From contig ONDE01000013.1 of the NCBI GenBank assembly GCA_900316515.1, positions 124,001 to 188,000 of the forward strand: a DNA stretch of 64,000 nt, in the 5' to 3' direction. Position numbers and translations under genes: made by a program. The notes beneath the pieces were generated by a model, which was not told where the DNA came from, did not search any database, and was given only the letters and a program-made list of their open reading frames with translations. The stretch comes from an uncultured Bacteroidales bacterium (lineage in GTDB: Bacteria > Bacteroidota > Bacteroidia > Bacteroidales > P3). Positions 24,853 to 32,563 of the stretch are shown in pieces; the stretch's first letter is position 1; each line of letters starts with the position of its first letter.

Positions 24853-24974
24853 AACAGGCCATCCAAAGCCATCTATTGACTCTGATTCCTTAATGATTTG
24901 GAAAACATGACCAACGTGGCTATTATTAATCATTGGGGCAACCCCAGTTACGGTATTAATTTTTTCATATTTGG

Positions 24975-25000
24975 GGAGGGCAGAAATGCCCTCCTTTTTT
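24975..25000 (+). terminator. Rho-independent terminator of the serine recombinase gene
   Basis: GGAGGGCA-GAAA-TGCCCTCC followed by TTTTTT (24995-25000), a textbook GNRA-loop hairpin 123 bases after the stop codon. Confidence 0.9.
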
Positions 25001-25220
25001 GGTACTTGTTAGATGTGGTGAAACGGCACACAACAGGAAATGCATTTCTCACCTTGCTTTTCTAAAAGAGCATCGCTCCATTTAAAAAATCACACTTTAT
25101 AGGCTCCTAAAAATCGGGGGGCATAATATAATATTACACCCACCCATTTTTTAAGAGCAGATTTTCTTAAAATATTCATTCTTTATCAACGATTTATACA
25201 ACAGAAGAAACTGTAAAAAC
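25001..25220. other. AT-rich non-coding spacer
   Basis: 220 bases between the terminator and a small gene. I see AT-rich stretches (ATAATATAATATTA, 25127-25140; TTCTTAAAATATTCATTC, 25172-25189) but no gene or clear signal beyond that. A promoter for the small downstream genes should lie here. Confidence 0.5.
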
Positions 25221-25391
25221 ATGCAAACAATCATTAAGACCTACCCATTGAAGCAACTTCTTAAAGAATTGAAAGAGGAGTGCGGACAAAGTGAGATTAC
25301 AACCATGCGCCACCTTGCAGAATGCAAAAGGAAAGGACTATTAGATTATGACACCGAACTAATATACATCTGCTATGTGGATATTCTTTAA
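25221..25391 (+). CDS. Small protein of unknown function
   Basis: 56 residues, beginning MQTIIKTYPLKQLLKELKEE. It looks mostly helical, with a possible helix-turn-helix (EITTMRHLAECKRKGLLDY). It overlaps the start of the next gene by 17 bases in another frame, as in tightly packed mobile-element operons. I do not recognise a family. Confidence 0.5.
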   Translation: MQTIIKTYPLKQLLKELKEECGQSEITTMRHLAECKRKGLLDYDTELIYICYVDIL

Positions 25392-25881
25392 TGAAGGGAT
25401 TCTTGACCTAAAAATCCCTGTGCTGACCACCTACCTTAGAACAATGTGGAAACTGGCGAGAGCAGGATATCCACTAAGTCGTGAAAAACTAGTGGAGGGA
25501 AAACAAAAATCAGACACGTTATCCGACCACCTTAACAGTGCAGCAAGAGCAGGTCTGATTTATAAAATAGAGGGCAAGAAATACCCTAGTCTTGATGGTT
25601 TTAGGTCAGAGCCTAATGAATATGTGCCATTAAACGTCACACACAAGATACAAGTAAAAGATTGTTCAAAGATTAACGATTTCTACTCCTATACGTTACA
25701 AAAGAAATTAGGGAAAGAACACACAGACTATTATAATCGCAAATATAGAGAATTCGACCCAATCGAAATCCAAGTAGAAAACGTAAATATAGATGACAGA
25801 AAAAATAGAAAATTTGCAGATTCATTGGAGGCACCTCATTTAGGTGTTCCCAGAGTAATAACCTTCACAAAACTACACTAA
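25375..25881 (+). CDS. Protein of unknown function (element cargo)
   Basis: 168 residues if the ATG at 25375 is used; an in-frame ATG at 25444 (MWKLARAGYPLSREKL) is an alternative start. It is charged, with no signal peptide or membrane segment. The middle (DTLSDHLNSAARAGLIYKIEG) could be a winged-helix-like fold. No family is recognised. It is followed one base later by another small gene, so the three genes at 25221-26053 probably form one operon. Confidence 0.6.
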   Translation: MWIFFNEGILDLKIPVLTTYLRTMWKLARAGYPLSREKLVEGKQKSDTLSDHLNSAARAGLIYKIEGKKYPSLDGFRSEPNEYVPLNVTHKIQVKDCSKINDFYSYTLQKKLGKEHTDYYNRKYREFDPIEIQVENVNIDDRKNRKFADSLEAPHLGVPRVITFTKLH

Positions 25882-25882
25882 T

Positions 25883-26053
25883 ATGATACAGCAAGAAATA
25901 CTACAACTATTCAACAACGGAGAACGCATCACCAACGCAGAGGTAAGACGCAGACTCCAGACAATCTACGACAGATACAACATCAACAGAAAGCCAAAAG
26001 CGACAGACCTTCTACTCTACGGAATCAAGACCAAACGAGTTGCCATCAAATAG
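25883..26053 (+). CDS. Small protein resembling the C-terminal module of Bacteroidota element primases
   Basis: 56 residues, from MIQQEILQLFNNGERITNAE to LLYGIKTKRVAIK. The pattern IYDRYNINRKPKATDLLLYGIKTKRV recalls the short C-terminal module (NGxRYTxxEIKxxLQxIYxxxGIxxKAKATDLxEYF) I associate with primase/helicase-type proteins on Bacteroidota elements. Here it stands alone. The ATG begins one base after the previous stop codon. Confidence 0.5.
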   Translation: MIQQEILQLFNNGERITNAEVRRRLQTIYDRYNINRKPKATDLLLYGIKTKRVAIK

Positions 26054-26103
26054 GGCGAGAAACGGTAGGAAGGGGTTAGAATACTTTATTCGGCATAACC
26101 CTT

Positions 26104-26427
26104 TTACCTATCTCTTCTCCCTTTTCTATAACCATCTTCATAGCCCTCTTCGTAACCATTATCATATTCTGAATTTGAAGAATAGCTACGAGAAGGACTC
26201 TTTTCTCCGTTTCTGGCCGGAGCCCTTGTGTCGAACATTGAATATTCATACCCTTCATCATCCACTGTGCCCATAGGCCCTCTTGAATAAGTGGGTTGAT
26301 AGTTATCGTTGTTGCTTCCATTACTACGACTAACTGTACTGCTGGAACTATTAGAATGGTTACCATCGCAGCCAATAAGAATGAATGATACAATCAGAGA
26401 AATAAATAATAATCTTTTCATAATCAT
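26104..26427 (-). CDS. Small lipoprotein with low-complexity body
   Basis: 107 residues. The N-terminus MIMKRLLFISLIVSFILIGC is a lipoprotein signal; a second start lies two codons in. The mature part is Ser/Asn-rich (HSNSSSSTVSRSNGSNND) and ends in an acidic/basic repeat EEGYEDGYRKGRRDR. The competing minus-strand frame (26076-26393) is a shadow. Function unknown; probably periplasmic or surface-associated. Confidence 0.65.
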   Translation of the reverse strand: MIMKRLLFISLIVSFILIGCDGNHSNSSSSTVSRSNGSNNDNYQPTYSRGPMGTVDDEGYEYSMFDTRAPARNGEKSPSRSYSSNSEYDNGYEEGYEDGYRKGRRDR

Positions 26428-26476
26428 AGAACCTTAAATTTCTGCCTACTCTATATTACAGTTTTCGGCCTCCCTG

Positions 26477-26974
26477 TCAGATATTTTTTTTTGTTTTGAT
26501 GCTTTTCTTTAACTTTCCATCAATGGCAAGCACTTCGAGCAAATGAAATATTACAATGACAGAAAACAGCACAACATAAATCAACAAATTTACTGCCTCA
26601 TAACTAATGCCAAGATGGTCTGATAAACCGTAAAGTTTCCACATGCAGTCATTAAATTGCTCATGGACGGAAAGACGAGAATAATGTGCGAATATTCCCA
26701 CAGTAATCAATATATACAGCACTGAGATAATGCTATTGACCACAATGAAGGTCGTTTTCTTCTTCCGAATGGCTTTATAAGTGGTAAACAAGGCACAGGC
26801 GACACAAAGAAGAGGCCAGAGATATATACAAATATACACACTGGTTTGTTCGTAGTTGAGACCGAATGGTAATCCTATCACATACAATATCCCACAAAGG
26901 ACTGCGAAAATAAACTTTACTATCATAGTCGGTAATATCTTTCCACAGAAAACAAAGAAAGAGTTGTAACCCAA
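26477..26974 (-). CDS. Four-helix membrane protein of unknown function
   Basis: 165 residues with about four hydrophobic segments (MIVKFIFAVLCGILYVIGL, VYICIYLWPLLCVACALF, FIVVNSIISVLYILITVG, AVNLLIYVVLFSVIVIFHLLEVL) and a basic C-terminus. The likely start is the internal ATG at 26926, which opens the first membrane helix; the longer start would abut the neighbouring stop at 26975. No family recognised. Confidence 0.55.
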   Translation of the reverse strand: MGYNSFFVFCGKILPTMIVKFIFAVLCGILYVIGLPFGLNYEQTSVYICIYLWPLLCVACALFTTYKAIRKKKTTFIVVNSIISVLYILITVGIFAHYSRLSVHEQFNDCMWKLYGLSDHLGISYEAVNLLIYVVLFSVIVIFHLLEVLAIDGKLKKSIKTKKNI

Positions 26975-27352
26975 TTATCCACCAAATAATTTATTTAGAA
27001 AGCGGTCAGCCTTGAATTTGTTATATTCCTCATGGGTAACTACAACATACCCCTTATCGTCAATAGCAAAATCTAAATAAACATATTTTTTACCAGTATT
27101 GGTTCCGTAACGCAATATTCTATCAAAACATTTGCGTATGGTTTCAATACCATCAGAATTGCTGGTAATGGCATCGCTCTTGAGGTACAGACAATTGTTT
27201 TTTACATACATTATTCGTTCTTCCTCCAAATTATGCCAATAATCTATCGGCAGTTCCAGACTCGAGATGAAAAACTCAAATTTGTAATTACTGGTGAATG
27301 ATGTTTTGCTCTTTATTGAGACATTGACGAAACATTGATAGTCTTCTCCCAT
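26975..27352 (-). CDS. Protein of unknown function
   Basis: 125 residues from ATG 27352 (MGEDYQCFVNVSIKSKTSF). The ATG at 27412 lies upstream of the -7 box at 27385-27392 and is rejected. Alternating beta-type segments and no signal peptide suggest a small cytoplasmic protein. It ends one base before the membrane-protein frame, so the two may be co-transcribed. Confidence 0.6.
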   Translation of the reverse strand: MGEDYQCFVNVSIKSKTSFTSNYKFEFFISSLELPIDYWHNLEEERIMYVKNNCLYLKSDAITSNSDGIETIRKCFDRILRYGTNTGKKYVYLDFAIDDKGYVVVTHEEYNKFKADRFLNKLFGG

Positions 27353-27384
27353 TTTTGTTATTTTTTTATTAATGAATCCGAATG

Positions 27385-27392
27385 CAAAGATA
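27385..27392 (-). promoter_or_regulatory. -7 promoter box (TATCTTTG)
   Basis: Minus-strand TATCTTTG 33 bases upstream of the start at 27352; a host-type promoter inside the element. Confidence 0.65.
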
Positions 27393-27544
27393 CGTTTTTT
27401 TTCGATACTCACAGCCTTTCATCTCTGATGAGGGGAAGCCCCATCTACTAATACACCACAAAAAACATTAATCATGAGGCTTTTTTTGCTGTTGTTGCGT
27501 CATACCACAATATTAAAAAACATTACTATTTTAACACCGTCGCA

Positions 27545-27898
27545 TTAAAAACGTTTTGACAAACTATTGAACGAATCAACTGCTTTTCTTAACCTTTCAT
27601 TCAATTCATACTGAGACAATGTTTTTGCATGTTCGTACAACACTTGATAAATGCTGTCTTCTTCAAGATATTCTTCAGGAGCTGATATGGTAGTATCTTC
27701 AACAGAAAAGGGAGTCCAGCGCCTATTTGGGGAGGAAGACTTTGGACGTTGTGCATTATACTGTCTTACCAAATTGTCGTGAGCCTCTTTGGCTTGATTA
27801 AATAAATCCATTTGATTCGCGGCTTTGGCATAGCCCGCAATCTCGACCAACATTCCTTTTAGCCTAAGGAAATCCATAGATGGTGATGCAAAATTCAT
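27545..27898 (-). CDS. Protein of unknown function (helical)
   Basis: 117 residues from ATG 27898 (MNFASPSMDFLRLKGMLVE); a start at 27925 would overlap the upstream gene. It is predicted mostly helical (EIAGYAKAANQMDLFNQAKEAHDNLVRQ is one long helix) with a Ser/Pro/Arg linker in the middle. It begins 11 bases after the stop of the preceding gene. Confidence 0.55.
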   Translation of the reverse strand: MNFASPSMDFLRLKGMLVEIAGYAKAANQMDLFNQAKEAHDNLVRQYNAQRPKSSSPNRRWTPFSVEDTTISAPEEYLEEDSIYQVLYEHAKTLSQYELNERLRKAVDSFNSLSKRF

Positions 27899-27909
27899 AT
27901 TCTTTTTTT

Positions 27910-28203
27910 TTACATTTGTTCGCAACGTTCCACTATCTCCGCCAGAAATGCAGAGATTTCGGGTAATCGCATCTTACGCCCCATCAAATAGTACGGAGCC
28001 AATTTTACCGAATTTGGAGCCTTACAGGCAATATCCATCACCTCACTCATCAAAACCGAGATTGAGCCACTCTCAACCTTTAGTCGATTGACATTGGGAT
28101 ACGGTGATTGCGTCTCGTAGAGAATTGCTGAAATCTTGGGGTCGATTTGTTTCAAGAGTGCGTTTATTCGACCAATATCACTCATGTTTGAAAATAAGCC
28201 CAT
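27910..28203 (-). CDS. Protein of unknown function
   Basis: 97 residues, MGLFSNMSDIGRINALLKQ to LAEIVERCEQM; an alternative start is the ATG at 28185. Soluble alpha/beta composition with no recognised domain. It lies between the zinc-ribbon membrane microprotein (18-base gap) and the helical protein, all on the minus strand, which suggests a four- to five-gene operon from about 28.96 to 27.54 kb. Confidence 0.55.
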   Translation of the reverse strand: MGLFSNMSDIGRINALLKQIDPKISAILYETQSPYPNVNRLKVESGSISVLMSEVMDIACKAPNSVKLAPYYLMGRKMRLPEISAFLAEIVERCEQM

Positions 28204-28221
28204 GTCAATTACTTGTTTAGG

Positions 28222-28398
28222 TTAAATAACATTCATATAGCCGCAATGCGGACATCTGCAGATGCTTGGTCTACCACTATTGTCCTGTGCGATGAATGCC
28301 CTTCCACAGTTTTGACAATATACGGTGTGACTATTTTTATACTTACTAATCTTATAGATAATGAACACCACGATGGCGATAATAATTACTATTCCCAT
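28222..28398 (-). CDS. Membrane-anchored zinc-ribbon microprotein
   Basis: 58 residues. An N-terminal helix (MGIVIIIAIVVFIIYKI) is followed by a zinc-ribbon pattern: YCQNCGRAF, then CRCPHCGYMNVI, giving two CxxC pairs about 18 residues apart. Topology would place the ribbon in the cytoplasm behind one membrane anchor. Zinc binding is inferred from the four cysteines. It begins 27 bases after the stop of the Asn/Gln-rich secreted protein on the same strand. Confidence 0.65.
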   Translation of the reverse strand: MGIVIIIAIVVFIIYKISKYKNSHTVYCQNCGRAFIAQDNSGRPSICRCPHCGYMNVI

Positions 28399-28425
28399 AT
28401 TATTGTCGTTTTTGTCAAATTAAAC

Positions 28426-28959
28426 TCATTGCAGGTTGAAATACACTGGGGTGCCGTCAATCTTAATCTTATACCTATAATATCTGGCAGCCTGTCCATC
28501 CTCCACATTATTTGTCTGTCCTATTTCCCCATACAAGACGCTTTTCCACACATATCGCCCTGCCATATCCGTCGAGGTGCTATATGCAACAATACGCTGG
28601 TGACTATATTTCAAATTCACTACTACTGTTTGCCCGTTGGAGAAATAAACTCCCGAAATAACAGTCTCAGTATTATTATATGCATCGTTTTGATAGACAT
28701 TATACTGATTGTTGTTCTGATAACTATTGTTCTGATATGGGTTATTCTGATAGCCGTTGTTCTGGTTCTGATAAGCGGACGTTGACTGATTGGCATTACC
28801 CTTTTTTAAGGCTTCTCGTACAGCCTGCTCTCCATATTGCTGAATAGCAACGGCTATTGCATGGTTAGTTGCGGGGTCAGAAGTAATCAAATCCTGCGGA
28901 ATCTGTGCATACGCAACCGTTCCCATGCAGAAGAGCAAAACGAGCAATACTTTCTTCAT
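28426..28959 (-). CDS. Secreted Asn/Gln/Tyr-rich protein
   Basis: 177 residues from ATG 28959. The N-terminus MKKVLLVLLFCMGTVAYAQ is a signal peptide. Residues about 55-100 are a run of QNN-type repeats (YQNNPYQNNSYQNNNQ), followed by a beta-rich C-terminal domain (VISGVYFSNGQTVVVNLKY ... VYFNLQ). Exported and possibly surface-exposed; no family recognised. The longer frame to 29169 buries the signal peptide and is not used. Confidence 0.65.
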   Translation of the reverse strand: MKKVLLVLLFCMGTVAYAQIPQDLITSDPATNHAIAVAIQQYGEQAVREALKKGNANQSTSAYQNQNNGYQNNPYQNNSYQNNNQYNVYQNDAYNNTETVISGVYFSNGQTVVVNLKYSHQRIVAYSTSTDMAGRYVWKSVLYGEIGQTNNVEDGQAARYYRYKIKIDGTPVYFNLQ

Positions 28960-29274
28960 AATCTTTGACCCTACTACGTGTCGGGCGCAACCCTTGTTCA
29001 CGACTCGGTGAGAACCACAATCACAAGAAAAAGTGGAGCCATCCATCCTCTTATCCTTGAAGGTTGGGCTTGGACTCCCATTTGGTTGCATAAAGCAGAT
29101 AAGGTTTCTGGAATAACCCCACTTGCAGTATGTCGTAGATATACGAATACAATACAAGTGAGAAATCATTTACCTTATTCCTGCTTTATGCTTTAGTGAA
29201 GTGTCCAAGTTCACCTTCAAGCGGAATAGAGAAATGCGCTTTCTCTCGGTCTTTCTGTCTGTTGAAAGACGATG

Positions 29275-29282
29275 CAAAGGTA
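29275..29282 (-). promoter_or_regulatory. -7 promoter box (TACCTTTG)
   Basis: Minus-strand TACCTTTG, the only consensus match upstream of the minus-strand operon at 28.96-27.5 kb. Confidence 0.5.
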
Positions 29283-29333
29283 CGAACTTTTCTTGACTCA
29301 ACAAAATATTTTTTCAAAATGAAGTTTTCTTCG

Positions 29334-29341
29334 TACTTTTG
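29334..29341 (+). promoter_or_regulatory. -7 promoter box (TACTTTTG)
   Basis: TACTTTTG 23 bases upstream of the lipoprotein start at 29364; it rules out the earlier in-frame ATG at 29196. Confidence 0.65.
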
Positions 29342-29363
29342 CATCCGCATAAAGAAAGGTAAA

Positions 29364-30179
29364 ATGAAATACGCTTGGACTATTCTTATAAGCTTGGTGA
29401 CGCTTGTTTCATGTCAAAGCCACCAAAGCAAAAATACTAACGAAACCGCCAATCCAGACAGTCTGATGGCGTGGTACGAAAACGTCTTCACTAAATCGGA
29501 AGAGGACACAACGCTTGCCATCCCAGATTACGTTTACACTACCGACTGGATGCGAAAATATGCCCAGTACATAGAGAGCCACTTTGAAGGAAGGGGCGAC
29601 ATGTGGTTTGAAAAAACAGAGGACAACTCCTTCGATTGCAAATATTGGACGCTGGCCTACATCGATAACGACACCATCCCCGAAATGCTCCTTTACGGTG
29701 GCTGCAATGCCTCTGCCTCCGTCATCCTTACCCAGCACAATGGGGAGGTTTATCCGTCTCCCAGAGGTGCATTCTCCTACATTAAAGGAGGTGGCAGTCT
29801 GCTCCACTCCCAGTTCCGCTATGCCGATGAAACTTGGGGCGGAGTTTATGAGATGAAAGATGGTCAGTTTGTTGAGAAATGCGACTATTGCTGTAGTTCA
29901 GCCTTTATCGACACCAACGACATTGCCGACTATGGGTTAAACAAAGAAGAGCTGTCGCGCTATCAGATTGGCAATGGAACCGTTGGAGTCAACGAAATCA
30001 AACTAAATGGAGAAAGAATCGGCACATACTATGGTTACAACCAATGGCCGAGTTGCCCTGCTTTCGGCAAGGTGAAACAAACGCTGGATTCCCTCTACTA
30101 CTCCAAAGGCACTAGCACCTACTTTCCCATCCCCTCGGAAAGCATGACAATTGGTAATATGATTAACGCTGAAAAATAA
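29364..30179 (+). CDS. Lipoprotein, paralogue A
   Basis: 271 residues from ATG 29364. Signal MKYAWTILISLVTLVSC with the lipobox Cys. It shares several blocks with the next gene: YTTDWMRKYAQYI against WSTDWMRAYADYV, LAYIDNDTIPEMLLYGG against LAYIDDDNIPEMVLFCP, and the MKDGQF / LKDGQFTE region. The D-x-D-x-I-P-E block recalls calcium-loop-like repeats in some Bacteroidota surface proteins. Function unknown; the pair probably arose by tandem duplication within the element. Confidence 0.7.
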   Translation: MKYAWTILISLVTLVSCQSHQSKNTNETANPDSLMAWYENVFTKSEEDTTLAIPDYVYTTDWMRKYAQYIESHFEGRGDMWFEKTEDNSFDCKYWTLAYIDNDTIPEMLLYGGCNASASVILTQHNGEVYPSPRGAFSYIKGGGSLLHSQFRYADETWGGVYEMKDGQFVEKCDYCCSSAFIDTNDIADYGLNKEELSRYQIGNGTVGVNEIKLNGERIGTYYGYNQWPSCPAFGKVKQTLDSLYYSKGTSTYFPIPSESMTIGNMINAEK

Positions 30180-30184
30180 ATAAA

Positions 30185-30922
30185 ATGAAACAGACAATAA
30201 TACTTGCAGTCCTCGCTCTATTCATGCTGAGCTGTGGAAATAACAACAAAACATTAAACACGCAATCTACAGAGGTTTGCATCTGGAGTGATGGACAATG
30301 GTCTACCGACTGGATGAGAGCCTACGCGGATTATGTTGCAAATGCTGATTTAGAATACTGCAACATGAGAGTGTTGGACGTTTTTAATAGCTGGGGATTG
30401 GCATACATTGACGATGATAACATCCCCGAAATGGTGCTATTCTGCCCAGGAGAGGCATATGGAAATATTGTTTTAAGCTATTCCGATGGCAAGGTGTCAA
30501 AGTGGACTTCTTGGCGGTGCAACGCAGAGTACATACCTCGCAGCGGTCTGCTTTGCAACCAAGACGGCAGCATGGGGGAATATTGGGATAAAGTAGTACG
30601 TCTGAAAGATGGTCAATTTACAGAGATATACAACCACACAGACATTCTCTACCAAAGCCATGACAAAATTGACGATACAACTGGTGCGGATGAATACTAC
30701 TGCGTTTTTAATGGCGACACAACCATGCGCATTGGGTTTGAGATGGACTGCCACCAATATGACAACAAGCTGAATGCCATTTTTTACTCAAAGGGCAATG
30801 CCATTACGTTTGGTGGCTCACTTGACCACATAGAAACAGCCATATTGGAGAAAGGTTGGCGACCCACCCCATCTGACGGTGCGACATTGGCTGATTACAA
30901 GCTGACTCTATCAGTACGATAG
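30185..30922 (+). CDS. Lipoprotein, paralogue B
   Basis: 245 residues. Signal MKQTIILAVLALFMLSC with the lipobox Cys. Homologous along most of its length to the gene 6 bases upstream (shared STDWMR, LAYIDDDNIPEMV, DGQFTEIY, YSKG blocks) but clearly diverged, so this is not a very recent duplication. A strong terminator follows. Confidence 0.7.
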   Translation: MKQTIILAVLALFMLSCGNNNKTLNTQSTEVCIWSDGQWSTDWMRAYADYVANADLEYCNMRVLDVFNSWGLAYIDDDNIPEMVLFCPGEAYGNIVLSYSDGKVSKWTSWRCNAEYIPRSGLLCNQDGSMGEYWDKVVRLKDGQFTEIYNHTDILYQSHDKIDDTTGADEYYCVFNGDTTMRIGFEMDCHQYDNKLNAIFYSKGNAITFGGSLDHIETAILEKGWRPTPSDGATLADYKLTLSVR

Positions 30923-30944
30923 TCCTGCGACAGTGATAGAACAC

Positions 30945-30975
30945 AAAAAGGTGTCCCATTTTCGGGACACCTTTA
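30945..30975 (+). terminator. Rho-independent terminator after the lipoprotein pair
   Basis: AAAGGTGTCCC and GGGACACCTTT pair across ATTTTC, followed by ATTTGT; A-rich upstream, so it may act in both directions between this operon and the minus-strand HTH gene. Confidence 0.8.
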
Positions 30976-31041
30976 TTTGTGCTGGCGGTGAATGACACCG
31001 CACGGCTAGGCTACCGTTTCGGCAGCGCTGACAAGATGGAT

Positions 31042-31599
31042 TCATTTCTTCTTTGTCGTTTTCTTGGTTTTCGTTGGAGTTTTCTTTGTGGTCTTTTTAC
31101 CTTTCTTCGGGGATTCCTCCTCGTCCTTGGACTTCTTCGAGGGAGCCTTCTTCGTTCCTTTCTTGGTCTTGGCCGCGGCCTCTTCCGTGGCTTTCGACTT
31201 CTTAGCGGAAGCCTTCCTTGTGGTTGATTTTGCCTTGGCCTTCTTCTTCGGCTGCTCATCCTCCTCATCGTCGGCCATGCCCTCAACAAACTTTTTCGAG
31301 GGAGTGAAAAACACCTCTTGGATGGGGGTGCGTTCCACATAAGCGGATGCCTGACCAGAGATCTCATCTACCGTGGCGACACGATGCGACAGCATCCACT
31401 CATCGATGTCTGTCTTTTTGAAGTAGACAAACTTACCACCTTCCCGTTTATAGTGGGGAATCTTGCGCTCTGAGACGAGCTTATAGATATACGAGGTCTG
31501 GTGGCCAGTGTAGGCTGCTACGTCTTCGACATTCAACGCGGTCTTGGCGTTTAACAACATGATTCTTTCGACTTTACTCATTTTTTTGTCAGTTTTCAT
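31042..31599 (-). CDS. Excisionase-type HTH protein with histone-H1-like tail
   Basis: 185 residues from ATG 31599 (MKTDKKMSKVERIM). Residues about 15-75 are a helix-turn-helix of the excisionase/MerR-like type (ALNVEDVAAYTGHQTSYIYKL, wing VYFKKTDIDEWML). After an acidic joint (GMADDEEDEQ), the last 70 or so residues are almost only Lys, Ser, Thr, Ala, Glu and Pro (KKKAKAKSTTRKASAKKSK ... TKKTTKKK), like histone-H1-type bacterial tails. It probably binds DNA and may direct excision or regulate the element; the tail would give non-specific DNA binding. It lies about 0.5 kb from the protein next to the integrase. Confidence 0.8.
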   Translation of the reverse strand: MKTDKKMSKVERIMLLNAKTALNVEDVAAYTGHQTSYIYKLVSERKIPHYKREGGKFVYFKKTDIDEWMLSHRVATVDEISGQASAYVERTPIQEVFFTPSKKFVEGMADDEEDEQPKKKAKAKSTTRKASAKKSKATEEAAAKTKKGTKKAPSKKSKDEEESPKKGKKTTKKTPTKTKKTTKKK

Positions 31600-31933
31600 T
31601 TTTATATTTTTGTTTCTTTTTTCTTCAAGAGCAGTTAGAGGTGTTGGTCTCTCTGCGCCCTTGTCCCAGACACCCTTGATGGATTGGCCAACACGCTCAA
31701 TCCATCTGCGGTTGTGGACACAAAAATATAACAAAAGTCAAAAAAAACGCCATAGCGTGGAGTCCACTGTGGAGTCCACGACCACATGTAAATAATTCAA
31801 TTCAAATAAATTACAGTAAAGCACTAATCTCTGTTGGATTTCCTTATAGAGACAACACCAGCAGAGGTTAATCCGATTTTTTAGTGTTTGTTCGATTTTT
31901 TCTTTGCATAGACAACGTTTTTTTAACAAAACG
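31600..31933. other. Intergenic region upstream of the HTH gene
   Basis: 334 bases. A minus-strand TATTTTTG box lies at 31721-31728, giving a leader of about 120 bases for the HTH gene. The leader contains TGTTGG (31639) and GGCCAACAC (31686) words that could pair. A short partial palindrome GTGGAGTCCACTGTGGAGTCC lies around 31757-31777. No gene is seen. Confidence 0.5.
31721..31728 (-). promoter_or_regulatory. -7 promoter box (TATTTTTG)
   Basis: Minus-strand TATTTTTG, 121 bases upstream of the HTH start; the best consensus match in this spacer. Confidence 0.45.
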
Positions 31934-32521
31934 CTATATCTTGCTGACAACACGCTGCTTACACTTCCTAAGTACCTTGTCTACCACATCAGCACCGATT
32001 GGAGCATTCCCTCGTTCCTCATACTTCCTAAACAAGTCTCTCAAGTCAGCACTCGCAAAGTTAGTTACCTTCGACATATCAGCCGCAGCAAAATAAAGGC
32101 TGTACTCATCATGCAATATGTGGGTGACATATGCTGCTATTGCTTTAGATACAAATACCCACGGAAGACTGGTTCTATCCAATATCCTTCTTTCGTTGCC
32201 CTCATATATGATTGTTTCTTTACCCAACTCTTGAAGAAAAAACTCGACATCCACGCTCTTAAAATCTTCTGGAACAAAAAAATCACGCTTCTTACAAGTG
32301 GGTTCCCTATTATCCTTTTCCTTTCTCTGGGGCTTGACCAGTTCTTTTATATGTTCAATAGACCGCTTTGCCTCTTCCTCCTTCCGATGAGCCTTAAGCA
32401 TTTCCGTGAAGTCTATTGGGTTTTGTTTGTTTACAGTAGTCAAATACACTGCAGCCAACATTTCATCATCCATTGACTCTTTTTTATAGACCTTATCTGA
32501 ACTTGGTTTCTCTTTCTTCAT
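31934..32521 (-). CDS. Protein of unknown function next to the integrase
   Basis: 195 residues, charged and mainly helical (EMLKAHRKEEEAKRSIEHIK) with a lysine-rich N-terminus, no signal peptide. The C-terminal half (FASADLRDLFRKYEERG ... VLRKCKQRVVSKI) is basic. It starts 42 bases after the integrase stop on the same strand, so it is probably co-transcribed with the integrase. No family recognised. Confidence 0.6.
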   Translation of the reverse strand: MKKEKPSSDKVYKKESMDDEMLAAVYLTTVNKQNPIDFTEMLKAHRKEEEAKRSIEHIKELVKPQRKEKDNREPTCKKRDFFVPEDFKSVDVEFFLQELGKETIIYEGNERRILDRTSLPWVFVSKAIAAYVTHILHDEYSLYFAAADMSKVTNFASADLRDLFRKYEERGNAPIGADVVDKVLRKCKQRVVSKI

Positions 32522-32563
32522 GCACTTCTTTTTTTATTCGTTTTTAACTATTATCTTTGACTT

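Larger units (their letters stand above)
28960..29363. other. Divergent intergenic region
   Basis: About 400 bases between the starts of the secreted protein (minus) and the lipoprotein (plus). It contains opposing -7 boxes at 29275-29282 (minus) and 29334-29341 (plus). If the minus box serves the secreted protein, that transcript has a leader of about 310 bases, longer than usual. I see no credible small gene in it. Confidence 0.6.

Noticed and set aside
28213..28785. 190-residue plus-strand open frame rich in Ile/Val
   Set aside because: Antisense to the zinc-ribbon microprotein and the QNN-rich secreted protein, both with clear features.
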